From the NCBI GenBank assembly GCA_029862205.1, contig JAOTXT010000028.1:1-49311 (forward strand): DNA of 49,311 bases, read 5' to 3'. Source of the stretch: Paracoccaceae bacterium. Lineage in GTDB: Bacteria; Pseudomonadota; Alphaproteobacteria; Rhodobacterales; Rhodobacteraceae. The notes beneath the pieces are model-generated. The model had not been told where the DNA came from. It made no database searches and saw only the letters and a list, made by a program, of their open reading frames with translations. Numbering within the stretch: the first letter of the stretch is position 1; every line of letters begins with the position of its first letter. A program made the position numbers and the translations under genes. Below are positions 8,627 through 17,201 of this stretch, in pieces.

Positions 8627-10524
8627 GCCGTGGTCTCCCCGGCGCAAAGCTCGCGGATGCGGGTCAGGATCTCATGCACCGTGAACGGCCGGCCCTGAAC
8701 CTTGGAAAGCGAGCGCGCCGGCACTTCCAGCCGCGCCCGGATCACTGCCGAGAGCTGGCCCGAGTTCAGTTCCGGCACCAACACATGCCGGTAATTGCCC
8801 AGAATATCTCGCATATTCTTCGGGAACGGATTCAGGTGCCGCAGCTGCGCATGGGCCACGCTCAGCCCCTCGGTCCGCGCGATCTGCACCGCCTCACGGC
8901 AGGCGCCGAATGTGCCACCCCAGCCCAGCACCAGAACGTCGCCCGTCTCAGGCCCGAAAACTTCAAGGTCCGGGATCAGCGCCTGCGCGTTCTCCACCTT
9001 CCGGGCGCGCGTATCGGTCATGTGCTGGTGGTTCGCCGGGTCGTAGCTGATATTGCCGGTCCCGTCTTTCTTCTCGAGCCCGCCGATCCGGTGCTCGAGC
9101 CCCGGCGTGCCAGGGACCGCCCAGGGCCGCGCCAGCATCTCGTCGCGGGAGTAGGGCTTGAACGGGCCGTCCTCGGGCGGGGTCTCCGGATGGGTGACCG
9201 GGATGCGTTCCAACTCCGAGAGCTCCGGCACCCGCCAGGGCTCGGCGCCGTTCGCCGTAAACGCATCCGACAGCACCATGACCGGCGTCATCAGCCGGGT
9301 CGCGATCCGCCAGGCCTCGATCATCGTGTCGAAACAATCGCCCGGGCCCGCCGGCGCCAGTACCGGCATCGGCGCCTCACCCGAGCGGCCGAACATGGCT
9401 AGCAGTAGGTCGGTCTGTTCAGGCTTGGTCGGCAGCCCGGTCGAGGGGCCACCACGCTGCACGTCGATGACGATCATCGGCAACTCCAGCATCACCGCCA
9501 GCCCCAGCGCTTCGGCTTTCAAGGCAATGCCGGGACCGCTCGAGCCCGTGACGGCCATCGCGCCGCCGAAGGCCGCGCCGATGCAGGCGGTGACCGAGGC
9601 GATCTCGTCCTCGGCCTGGAAGGTGCGCACGCCCTGCGCCCGCTGGCGCGCCAGGTGGTGCAGGATGTCGCTTGCCGGCGTGATCGGATAGGCGGCGTAG
9701 AAGACCGTCTTGTTGCTCAGCCGCGCCGCCGCGATCAGACCCAGGACCAGCGCCTCGTTGCCGGTCAGGTTCCGGTAGCGCCCCGGCGGCAGCTTCGCCG
9801 CCGGCACGATGTAGCTCCGCTCCAGCGCCTCGGTCGTCTCGCCATAGCTCCAGCCCGCGTTCAGTGCCTTGCGCGCGCCCGCGGCCACGGCGCCGCCCTC
9901 GGCCTCGCCGAACTTGGCCTCGATCGAGTCGAGCGTCGGCTGCATGTCGCGGCCGAAAAGCCAATAGACGAGCCCCAGCGCGAAGAAATTCCGGCACCGC
10001 TCGGCATCCTTGCGCCCGAGCCCGGTTTCGGCCACCGCCTCCTTGGTCAGCGAGGTCACCGGCGCACGCAGCACGTCGAATCCCTCCAGGCTGCCATCCT
10101 CCAGCGGATTGGCGTCATAGCCCGCATGGCGCAGGCCGCGATCGTCGAAGGCGTCATCGTCGACGATCACCGTCGCGCCCGGCTTCAGCCACGAGACATT
10201 TGTCTTCAGCGCCGCAGGGTTCATCGCCACAAGCGCATCGACCTCGTCGCCCGGCGTCAGCACCTCGTCCGCGGCGAACTGGATCTGGAAGCCGGAAACC
10301 CCGGCCAGCGTGCCCCGGGGCGCCCTTATCTCGGCCGGGAAATCCGGGAAGGTGGCGATGTCGTTGCCGGCCAGCGCCGAGGTATAGGTCAGTTGCGCGC
10401 CGGCGACTTGCATCCCGTCGCCCGAATCGCCGCAAAACCGCACCACCACCGCGCGGCGCTCGGCCACGGGCTTGTGCGTGACACGGGTCATCGCCTTCGT
10501 ATTGTTCGACGGGGCGTCGTTCAT
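8623..10524 (-). CDS. korA: 2-oxoacid:ferredoxin oxidoreductase, fused gamma-alpha subunit
   Basis: 633 residues. The N-terminal gamma domain (about 25-200; CGDSGDGMQVAGAQL, PDFPAEIRAPRG) is fused to the alpha domain (about 235-560; YPITPASDILHH, FQAEDEIASVTACIGAAF, TGSSGPGIALK, QRGGPSTGLPTKPEQTDL), then a C-terminal domain ending in HLNPFP and ELNSGQLSAVIR. This is the two-subunit KorAB architecture. I prefer the ATG at 10524 because AAGAGG lies six bases upstream; the ATG at 10530 abuts that site. No ferredoxin-type delta subunit gene is present nearby. Confidence 0.9.
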   Translation of the reverse strand: MNDAPSNNTKAMTRVTHKPVAERRAVVVRFCGDSGDGMQVAGAQLTYTSALAGNDIATFPDFPAEIRAPRGTLAGVSGFQIQFAADEVLTPGDEVDALVAMNPAALKTNVSWLKPGATVIVDDDAFDDRGLRHAGYDANPLEDGSLEGFDVLRAPVTSLTKEAVAETGLGRKDAERCRNFFALGLVYWLFGRDMQPTLDSIEAKFGEAEGGAVAAGARKALNAGWSYGETTEALERSYIVPAAKLPPGRYRNLTGNEALVLGLIAAARLSNKTVFYAAYPITPASDILHHLARQRAQGVRTFQAEDEIASVTACIGAAFGGAMAVTGSSGPGIALKAEALGLAVMLELPMIVIDVQRGGPSTGLPTKPEQTDLLLAMFGRSGEAPMPVLAPAGPGDCFDTMIEAWRIATRLMTPVMVLSDAFTANGAEPWRVPELSELERIPVTHPETPPEDGPFKPYSRDEMLARPWAVPGTPGLEHRIGGLEKKDGTGNISYDPANHQHMTDTRARKVENAQALIPDLEVFGPETGDVLVLGWGGTFGACREAVQIARTEGLSVAHAQLRHLNPFPKNMRDILGNYRHVLVPELNSGQLSAVIRARLEVPARSLSKVQGRPFTVHEILTRIRELCAGETTA

Positions 10525-10697
10525 CGCCATCCTCTTGCGAACATCCAGCCGTTACCTAGTGCAAGCGCCCACGGAAATCACCCTGAATTCTATCACCATA
10601 TAGGGCGATAAAACGTCCTCCGTGGGCAAACTTGCCCCTATCGGCGTGCAGGGGCGGGCCTATAATCGCGCATGAACCGGGATAGGGAGAGACATCC

Positions 10698-11636
10698 ATG
10701 CGCGAGATCGTGATCGGCGCGGCCCAAATGGGGCCGATCCAGAAGGCCGAAAGCCGCCAGGCGGTGGTGGCGCGGATGGTCGCGCTTTTGGACCAGGCAG
10801 CCGAGGCGGGTTGCGCCCTGGTGGTCTTCCCCGAGCTGACGCTGACCACCTTTTTCCCGCGCTGGTATATGGAGGATGAGGCGGAGGTCGACGCCTGGTT
10901 CGAGCGCGATATGCCGAGCCCGGCGACCCGGCCCCTTTTCGACCGCGCGAGAGAGAAGGGCATCGCGATCTCGCTTGGCTACGCCGAACTGACCCCGGAC
11001 GGGCACCGTTTCAACACCCAGATCCTGACCGACCAGGCGGGCAACGTCGTCGGCAAATACCGCAAGGTGCACCTGCCCGGGCATTCGGAATTCGACCCCG
11101 AGCGCACCCACCAGCACCTGGAGAAACGCTATTTCGAGCCGGGAAACCTGGGCTTCCCGGTCTGGCGCAACATGGATGCCTGGATGGGGATGCTGATCTG
11201 CAATGACCGGCGCTGGCCCGAAGCCTATCGAGAGATGGGGTTGCAGGGCGTCGAGCTGGTCATGCTGGGCTACAACACGCCCTCGTCGAATTCGCAGAAC
11301 CCAGGCGAGAACACCGAGTTGCGCCAATTCCACTCGGACCTCTCGATGCAGGCCGGGGCCTATCAGAATTCCTGCTGGGTGGTCGGCGTCGCCAAGGCGG
11401 GCCTCGAGGACGGGCACCCGCTCTTCGGCGGCTCGATCATCGTCGATCCCAATGGCCAAGTAGTTCAGCGCGCCACCACCGAGGACGACGAACTGCTGGT
11501 CCATGCCTGCGACATGGACGCGACCGTCTTCGGCAAGCAGACCATCTTCGACTTCAAGCGCCACCGCCGGATCGAGCATTACGGCCGGATCACCAGCCAG
11601 ACCGGGGCGATCACGCCGGACGGAGAGGCGCTGTGA
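10698..11636 (+). CDS. N-carbamoyl-D-amino acid hydrolase (nitrilase superfamily)
   Basis: 312 residues, close to the 304 of characterised D-carbamoylases. The Glu-Lys-Cys triad is visible: Glu46 in VVFPELTL, Lys123 in KYRKVHLPG and Cys168 in MLICNDRRWPEAYR. The blocks ICNDRRWPE, LGYNTP and LSMQAGAYQN are hallmarks of the N-carbamoyl-D-amino acid hydrolases from Agrobacterium-type bacteria. It hydrolyses N-carbamoyl-D-amino acids to D-amino acid, CO2 and ammonia in the cytoplasm. The downstream hydantoinase and racemase genes support this assignment; N-carbamoylputrescine or beta-ureidopropionase activity is less likely. Confidence 0.85.
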   Translation: MREIVIGAAQMGPIQKAESRQAVVARMVALLDQAAEAGCALVVFPELTLTTFFPRWYMEDEAEVDAWFERDMPSPATRPLFDRAREKGIAISLGYAELTPDGHRFNTQILTDQAGNVVGKYRKVHLPGHSEFDPERTHQHLEKRYFEPGNLGFPVWRNMDAWMGMLICNDRRWPEAYREMGLQGVELVMLGYNTPSSNSQNPGENTELRQFHSDLSMQAGAYQNSCWVVGVAKAGLEDGHPLFGGSIIVDPNGQVVQRATTEDDELLVHACDMDATVFGKQTIFDFKRHRRIEHYGRITSQTGAITPDGEAL

Positions 11637-11650
11637 TAGGGATTCCCGAT

Positions 11651-11720
11651 GTCCCGGACTTGATCCGGGACCTCGACGTGCGAGGTTCGGCGGCTGGAGG
11701 TCCCGGGTCAAGCCCGGGAC
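11651..11720. repeat. Paired palindromic repeats inside the hydantoin operon
   Basis: Two hairpins of one family in opposite orientation: GTCCCGGA / TCCGGGAC with loop CTTGA (11651-11671) and GTCCCGGG / CCCGGGAC with loop TCAAG (11700-11720). They fill the 100-base gap between the carbamoylase and the hydantoinase, ending just before the latter's ribosome-binding site. They resemble the intergenic repeats at 7571 and 13927. Confidence 0.8.
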
Positions 11721-11736
11721 ATAGGAGGAGGTTTCC

Positions 11737-13194
11737 ATGACCCACGACCTCGTCATCCGCAACGGCACCGTCGCCACCGCCACCGACACGTTTGCCGCCG
11801 ATATCGGCATACGCGACGGCCGTATCGTGACGCTCGCCGACCGGATCGAGGGCGCCTCCGACGAAATCGACGCTTCCGGTAAGCTGGTCCTGCCGGGCGG
11901 CATCGAGGCCCATTGCCATATCGAGCAGGAATCCGGCATGGGGCTGTTGGCGGCGGACGATTACCGCACCGGTTCGATCTCGGCTGCCTTCGGCGGCAAT
12001 TCCTGCTTCGTCCCCTTCGCCGCCCAGCACCGGGGCATGGCCATCAAGGAGACGGTCGAGCTTTACGACAGCCGCGCGGCGCCCAAATCGGTCATCGACT
12101 ATTCCTACCACCTGATCGTCACCGACCCGACAGAACTGGCGCTGATGAAAGAACTGCCCGAGGCCTTCGCCCGGGGCATCACCTCATTCAAGGTCTTCAT
12201 GACCTATGCATTGTCGAAGATCGACGACCGTCAGTTCCTCGACATCCTCTCGGTCGCCAAGGCCCATGGCGCGCTGACCATGGTCCATGCCGAGAACAAC
12301 GAGATGATCAACTGGATGTCCGAGCGCCTGCTGGCCGCCGGGCATGAGGCGCCCCGCTACCATGCCCCCAGCCACCCGGCGCTGGCCGAGGAGGAGGCGA
12401 TCAACCGGGCGATCTCGCTGGCGAAATTGGTCGACGCACCACTTTTCATCGTCCATGTCTCGACGCCGGGCGGGGCGGAACTCGTCCGCGCCGCCCGCGC
12501 TCGAGGAGCGAAGGTCTGGGGCGAGACCTGCCCGCAATACCTGTTCCTGACCCGCGACGACCTGGATCGCCCAGGATCCGAGGGCGCCAAATACATCTGC
12601 TCGCCGCCCTTGCGTGACGCCGCCACCCAAGAGGCGCTCTGGCACCAGGTGCGCACCGGCGCTCTTTCGCTGGTCTCGTCCGACCACGCCCCCTACCGGT
12701 TCGACGAGACCGGCAAGTTCAACGCCGGGCCGGACGCCAGCTTCAAGCAAATCGCCAACGGCATGCCCGGGATCGAAATGCGCCTGCCGCTCCTCTTCTC
12801 CGAAGGCGTGGTCAAGGGTCGGATCGGCCTCAACCAGTTCGTGGCGCTGTCGGCCACCAACGCGGCCAAGATTTACGGCATGCACCCCGCCAAGGGCACC
12901 ATCGCCATCGGCTCGGACGCCGATATCGCGATCTGGGACCCGGAGCAGACCTGGGTCGCGGGCGAGATGCACGACGCCATGGACTACAACCCCTTCGGGG
13001 GCCGCCCGATCACCGGCCGGCCCGTCACGGTCTTGAGCAGGGGACGCCGGGTCGTCGATGATGGCGAACTGATCGCTCAACCCGGTGATGGGCAATTCAT
13101 CGCCCGCAAGCCCGTCGACCTGACCGGTCTAAAGGGCCACCAGGCGGACGAGTTGAACCCCGCCACCAATTTCGGCGCCAGGGTCGCGCCCTGA
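11737..13194 (+). CDS. D-hydantoinase / dihydropyrimidinase
   Basis: 485 residues, typical for the family. The binuclear-metal amidohydrolase centre is complete: His59 and His61 (EAHCHIE), carboxylated Lys152 (SFKVFM), His184 (VHAEN), His240 (IVHVST) and Asp316 (SSDHAPY). The enzyme opens 5-substituted hydantoins or dihydropyrimidines to N-carbamoyl amino acids, which the neighbouring carbamoylase can cleave. A strong AGGAGGAG site lies six bases before the ATG. The next gene begins four bases after its stop. Activity on hydantoins rather than dihydrouracil is inferred from the neighbours. Confidence 0.9.
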   Translation: MTHDLVIRNGTVATATDTFAADIGIRDGRIVTLADRIEGASDEIDASGKLVLPGGIEAHCHIEQESGMGLLAADDYRTGSISAAFGGNSCFVPFAAQHRGMAIKETVELYDSRAAPKSVIDYSYHLIVTDPTELALMKELPEAFARGITSFKVFMTYALSKIDDRQFLDILSVAKAHGALTMVHAENNEMINWMSERLLAAGHEAPRYHAPSHPALAEEEAINRAISLAKLVDAPLFIVHVSTPGGAELVRAARARGAKVWGETCPQYLFLTRDDLDRPGSEGAKYICSPPLRDAATQEALWHQVRTGALSLVSSDHAPYRFDETGKFNAGPDASFKQIANGMPGIEMRLPLLFSEGVVKGRIGLNQFVALSATNAAKIYGMHPAKGTIAIGSDADIAIWDPEQTWVAGEMHDAMDYNPFGGRPITGRPVTVLSRGRRVVDDGELIAQPGDGQFIARKPVDLTGLKGHQADELNPATNFGARVAP

Positions 13195-13198
13195 TCCC

Positions 13199-13837
13199 AT
13201 GGGCCCCATCGTCGTCATCAACCCGAACTCGAACCAAGCGGTGACCGACGGCCTGGACGCGGCCCTCGACGCTTACCGGCTCGGCCCGGCGATCGAATGC
13301 CTGACCCTGGCCGAAGGCCCCTTCGGGATCGAGAGCGACGCCCATGTGGCCCAGGTCATAGACCCCCTGGTCCACATGGTCCAAAGCCGCCCTGACGCCG
13401 CCGCCTTCGTGCTTGCCTGCTATTCCGATCCCGGGCTGGCGGAGTGCCGCGCCGCCGTGTCCCAGCCGGTCTTCGGCATCCAGGAATCCGGCACGCTGAC
13501 CGCGATGACCCGGGGCGCTCGCTTTGGCGTGATCGCCATCGCCGAGGCTTCAGTCGCCCGCCACCGGCGCTACATCGAGCGGATGGGCGTGCTCGACCGC
13601 CTGGTCGCCGAATTGCCGCTGGGGATGTCGGTCGACGAAACCGCACGCGGCGCGGATACCTTCGAGCGCCTGGTCGAAACCGGCTCCGCCCTAGTCGAGC
13701 AAGGCTCGGACTCGGTCATCCTGGGCTGTGCCGGCATGGCCAAGCACCGGGCACCCCTGGAGGCGGCATTGGGCAAACCGGTGATCGAGCCGACCCAGGC
13801 GGCCGTTGTGATGGCCCTGGGGGCGGTGTTGGCGTGA
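13199..13837 (+). CDS. Asp/Glu/hydantoin racemase family protein
   Basis: 212 residues. The two catalytic cysteines of the cofactor-independent racemases are present: Cys74 (VLACYSDPG) and Cys177 (ILGCAGMA), with the N-terminal INPNSN motif. In hydantoin clusters this family racemises 5-substituted hydantoins, letting a stereoselective hydantoinase/carbamoylase pair consume both isomers. It is the last gene of a three-gene operon, four bases after the hydantoinase. Maleate isomerase or allantoin racemase are related alternatives; the context favours hydantoin racemase. Confidence 0.87.
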   Translation: MGPIVVINPNSNQAVTDGLDAALDAYRLGPAIECLTLAEGPFGIESDAHVAQVIDPLVHMVQSRPDAAAFVLACYSDPGLAECRAAVSQPVFGIQESGTLTAMTRGARFGVIAIAEASVARHRRYIERMGVLDRLVAELPLGMSVDETARGADTFERLVETGSALVEQGSDSVILGCAGMAKHRAPLEAALGKPVIEPTQAAVVMALGAVLA

Positions 13838-13842
13838 CAAGG

Positions 13843-13903
13843 GGTGGATCAAGATCCACCCTACGATGCTGGCGCGGCCTCGTAGGGTGGAACTCGTTCC
13901 ACC
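13843..13903. repeat. Two GGTGGA-type palindromes after the hydantoin operon
   Basis: GGTGGATC/GATCCACC (13843-13860) and GGTGGAAC/GTTCCACC (13886-13903), each with a two-base spacer, joined by copies of CCTACG / CGTAGG. The same repeat type is found at 41107-41167. They lie between convergent genes and may act as a bidirectional terminator. Confidence 0.8.
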
Positions 13904-13926
13904 ATCACTCGTGCCTCTCTACCGAT

Positions 13927-13994
13927 GCCCCGGACTTGATCCGGGGCCTCGATGGTCAACGGATACCCGGCCCGTTCCTGGTCAAATCCGGGAC
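13927..13994. repeat. Paired CCCGG-type palindromes, second copy decayed
   Basis: GCCCCGGA / TCCGGGGC with loop CTTGA (13927-13947), then a diverged partner GTTCCTGG TCAAA TCCGGGAC (13974-13994). This is the same arrangement as at 11651-11720, here between convergent genes. The rest of the gap to 14099 holds nothing I recognise. Confidence 0.75.
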
Positions 13995-14099
13995 ATTGCG
14001 AGAACAAAACATCGCGGGCGAAGTTCATTAAATTAACGGAGCCTAAATCCGGGAAGATCGCGCCCACGTTAGCCCGGAGATCGCGAAAGATCGCGCTTC

Positions 14100-14981
14100 T
14101 CAATCCACCCGATACCGCGCCTCCAGGGCGTCATAGGACCCCTTGTCGACCAGCCGCTGGCGCTCCTCGAAATCCGCCAGATCGCCGATCACCGAATCGA
14201 GCGACCCATCCCGCTTCAAAGCCGCCAGCACATTGCTCATTGCCCGCATCGCCGCCTGCAGGGGCGCATTGGCGTAGAGCACCAGGGCGAAACCGATCTC
14301 GGCCAGCGCGTCACGTGGCAGCAGTGGTGTCTTACCCCCCACCACCATGTTGGCGACCTGGGGCACGCTCAGCCGCCCGGTGATCGCCCGCATCTCGTCC
14401 ACCGAGACCGGGGCCTCGACGAAGGTGAGATCGGCGCCCGCCTCGATGAACCGTTCGGCTCGATCCAGCGCCGCCTCCAGCCCATCGATGGCGCGCGCAT
14501 CGGTGCGCGCGATTATTAGCAGGTTGTCGTCGTCGCGCGCATCCACCGCCGCCCGGATCTTGCCGCACATCTCCGGCGCGGGGATCACCGCCTTACCGGC
14601 GAAATGCCCACATTTCTTGGGAAAAACCTGGTCCTCAATCTGCAGCGCGGCCGCTCCGGCACGCTCCAATACCCGGACCGTCCGCTGGGCATTCAGCGCA
14701 TTGCCGAAGCCGGTATCGATATCGACGATCAGGGGCAGGGTGCTGATCTCGGCGATCGCCGCCACCGTCGCCGCCACCTCGCTCAAGGTGACGAGTCCAA
14801 TATCCGGCGCCCCCAGATGAGTGTTCGCGATGCCTGCGCCGGTCACGTAGCAGGCCTCGAAGCCCGCATCCTCGATCACCCGGGCGGTCAGGGCGTTTCC
14901 GGCGCCGGGCACCAGCAGGGCGTCGCGCCGCCCGATCCGGTCGCGCAGCCAGGCGCGCCGTTCGGATACCGATTCCGCCAT
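14100..14981 (-). CDS. Isocitrate lyase / PEP mutase family lyase
   Basis: 293 residues, the size of the PEP mutase / methylisocitrate lyase family. The key metal-binding segment DIDTGFGNA (about residues 92-100) and the active-site loop KKCGHFAGK (about 122-130) are present, with IARTDAR further on. These enzymes cleave or form C-C or P-C bonds of 2-oxo- or hydroxy-carboxylates. The KKCGH loop is that of C-C lyases (oxaloacetate hydrolase, dimethylmalate or methylisocitrate lyases). It lies 15 bases after the TRAP permease gene, so it likely degrades the imported carboxylate. The exact substrate is unknown. Confidence 0.85.
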   Translation of the reverse strand: MAESVSERRAWLRDRIGRRDALLVPGAGNALTARVIEDAGFEACYVTGAGIANTHLGAPDIGLVTLSEVAATVAAIAEISTLPLIVDIDTGFGNALNAQRTVRVLERAGAAALQIEDQVFPKKCGHFAGKAVIPAPEMCGKIRAAVDARDDDNLLIIARTDARAIDGLEAALDRAERFIEAGADLTFVEAPVSVDEMRAITGRLSVPQVANMVVGGKTPLLPRDALAEIGFALVLYANAPLQAAMRAMSNVLAALKRDGSLDSVIGDLADFEERQRLVDKGSYDALEARYRVD

Positions 14982-14996
14982 CTCCTGCGCGCTCCG

Positions 14997-17105
14997 CTAC
15001 TTGCCGTACATATACTCCGGCAACCATAGCGCGATTTGCGGGAAGCTGAAAATCAGGATCAGTCCGATCAGCTGGATCACCATGAACTGCATCATGCCCA
15101 GATAGATGTCCTTCAGATCCCATTCAGGGACAACACCCTTTAGGAAATAGGCACTTAGCGCCACCGGTGGACTGAGCCAGGCGGTTTGCAGGTTGACCGC
15201 CACCAGGATCGCGAACCAGGTCAGGTTGACGTCCAGCTTGACCAGCACCGGCACCATGATCGGCACGATGATCAGCACGATCGGAACCCATTCCAGCGGC
15301 CATCCCAGCAGGAAGATAAGCGCCATGATGATGATCAGTACCCAGGTGGCGCTCAGGTCCCAGGCCAACAGCGCCTCGGTCAGCATGGTCGGCGTTCCCA
15401 GCCGCGAGAAAGACGCGCCGAAGAAGTTCGAGGCGGCGACCAGGAACATGATCAGGACGGTGATCTCCAGCGTCTTGATCAGCGCGTCGTAGAACCCGCT
15501 GATGGTCAGCTTGCGATAGGCCAGCGTCAGCAGGATCGCGCCGAACGCGCCACAGCCGGCGGCCTCGGTCGGGGTGGCGTAGCCGAGCAGGATCGAGCCG
15601 AGCGCGAAGGTCACCAGCGCCGCCGGCGGCACCAGGCCCAGGAAAAACTCGCGCATCACGAAGGCGAAATCGTTCGGCCGCTCGTCCTCGGGCAGGGGCG
15701 GACCGAGGCTCTCGTCCAGCCAGCAGCGGCCAAGCGCATAGACCATGTAGAGGAAGGCAAGCATAACGCCCGGGATGATTGCGGCGGCGAAGAGGTCAGT
15801 GACCGGGATCTCCAAGACCGGCCCCATGACCACCAGCATGATTGAGGGCGGGATCAGGATGCCCAGCGTGCCGCCCGCAGTGATGGTACCGGCGGCCAGC
15901 CTCACCGAGTAGCCCGAGCGGTTCATGGTCTTGGCCGCCATGATGCCGAGGATCGTCACCGAGGCACCGACGATGCCGGTTGCTGCGGCGAAGATGGTCG
16001 AGACGAAGAGGACCGCGATGTAGAGCGCGCCGCGCGTCGAGGAGAGCATCAGTTGCACGGACGTGAACAGCCGCTCCATCAGCCCGGCCTTCTCCATCAT
16101 GATGCCCATGAAGACAAATAGCGGCACGGCGGCCAGGGTCTCTTCCAGCATCACCGAGTTGAACTGCAGCGTCTGCAGATAAAAGACCAGCTTGGTCCCG
16201 AAGCCCCAGGCACCGAAGGCGAAGCCCAGGAAGATCAGCGTGAACGAGATCGGGAAACCGACGAAGATCGCGAACAGCATCACGCCCAGCATGATTACCC
16301 CGATCCACGGAGGCGGGATCGAGGTCAGCCCGGTGCCCTTTACCAGGTCGGACCAGTAGGTGCCGAGGGGCATGATGTCCTTGGCGAAGATCGACAGCGT
16401 GATGACCGCCAACAGGATCGCGTAGAAAGGTAGAATCTTTATGAACCGACGCGCCCGGCCCTCGCCCATCTGGTAGAAGGCTTTCAGAAGCTCGCTCACC
16501 CCCTGCAACAACAGGAACAGGGCCCCCAGAGGCATGGCCGTCCGCGCCGGCGCCAGGGGCGCCATCATGGTTGTGTCCATGGCGCGCTCCCAGGTCACCC
16601 AGGCCTTCCACGTGTATTCGGTCGAGATCCACAGGAAGAACAGGATCGCCGGGAAATAGAACAGCAGATAGAGGACCGCATCGACTGTCGCTTGGGTCTG
16701 CGGCTTCCAGTTGCGGTAGATGAAGTCGGCGCGGATATGGACCCCGCGCATCAGCGCGTAGCCCGCGCCCAACATGAACAGGGCGCCGGCGAACATGCGT
16801 GTGGTCTCGTAGGCCCACAGCGTCGGACCCAGGCCCCATTCCCGGGCCACATCGTCCATGTTCATCACCGCCATGATGCGGAAGGCTTCGCGGCTGACGA
16901 CCTCGAAGACCATCGCGGCCATGACCGGCAGCAGGAGCAGGCAGGTGAAGCGGCCAACCCAAAGGTTCAGGACGTCGATGCCGCCGACGATCGGCCGCAT
17001 CCAGGGGGTCATGTCGTCGGGGGTCTCGCCGGGTTTATGCGCGCTGCGCTCGGCGATCAGCTCGTCCGTGATGTCGAGTTCTTCGGTGTTGACTTCGTTT
17101 GACAT
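14997..17105 (-). CDS. TRAP transporter permease, fused small (DctQ) and large (DctM) subunits
   Basis: 702 residues. The N-terminal part (about 45-240) is a four-helix DctQ domain; the rest (from about 250) is a DctM domain with about twelve membrane segments and typical blocks such as LAAVPLFVFMGIMMEKAG, GILIPPSIMLVVMGP and ATPTEAAGCGAFGA. Fused QM permeases are well known (for example SiaQM). It imports a carboxylate by Na+ symport, fed by the binding protein encoded upstream. It is the middle gene of a three-gene unit with dctP and the lyase. Confidence 0.93.
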   Translation of the reverse strand: MSNEVNTEELDITDELIAERSAHKPGETPDDMTPWMRPIVGGIDVLNLWVGRFTCLLLLPVMAAMVFEVVSREAFRIMAVMNMDDVAREWGLGPTLWAYETTRMFAGALFMLGAGYALMRGVHIRADFIYRNWKPQTQATVDAVLYLLFYFPAILFFLWISTEYTWKAWVTWERAMDTTMMAPLAPARTAMPLGALFLLLQGVSELLKAFYQMGEGRARRFIKILPFYAILLAVITLSIFAKDIMPLGTYWSDLVKGTGLTSIPPPWIGVIMLGVMLFAIFVGFPISFTLIFLGFAFGAWGFGTKLVFYLQTLQFNSVMLEETLAAVPLFVFMGIMMEKAGLMERLFTSVQLMLSSTRGALYIAVLFVSTIFAAATGIVGASVTILGIMAAKTMNRSGYSVRLAAGTITAGGTLGILIPPSIMLVVMGPVLEIPVTDLFAAAIIPGVMLAFLYMVYALGRCWLDESLGPPLPEDERPNDFAFVMREFFLGLVPPAALVTFALGSILLGYATPTEAAGCGAFGAILLTLAYRKLTISGFYDALIKTLEITVLIMFLVAASNFFGASFSRLGTPTMLTEALLAWDLSATWVLIIIMALIFLLGWPLEWVPIVLIIVPIMVPVLVKLDVNLTWFAILVAVNLQTAWLSPPVALSAYFLKGVVPEWDLKDIYLGMMQFMVIQLIGLILIFSFPQIALWLPEYMYGK

Positions 17106-17131
17106 CTGCGCAGGCCCCCGAACCCAGTTGA

Positions 17132-17157
17132 GGGCGGGGGCCCGTAGGCCCCCGCCC
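17132..17157 (-). promoter_or_regulatory. GC-rich hairpin between dctP and dctQM
   Basis: A perfect 11-bp inverted repeat (GGGCGGGGGCC / GGCCCCCGCCC) with a four-base loop lies in the 96-base gap between the binding-protein gene and the permease gene. It could partly end transcription or stabilise the dctP message, giving an excess of binding protein over permease. The function is inferred from its position. Confidence 0.6.
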
Positions 17158-17201
17158 AGATTCCTGGCACGCGGCTCACGCCGCCGCCGCTGCGTTCAGG
17201 T

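Noticed and set aside
10638-11939. 433-codon minus-strand frame across the carbamoylase gene
   Set aside because: Antisense shadow of a gene with an intact catalytic triad; no recognisable domain.
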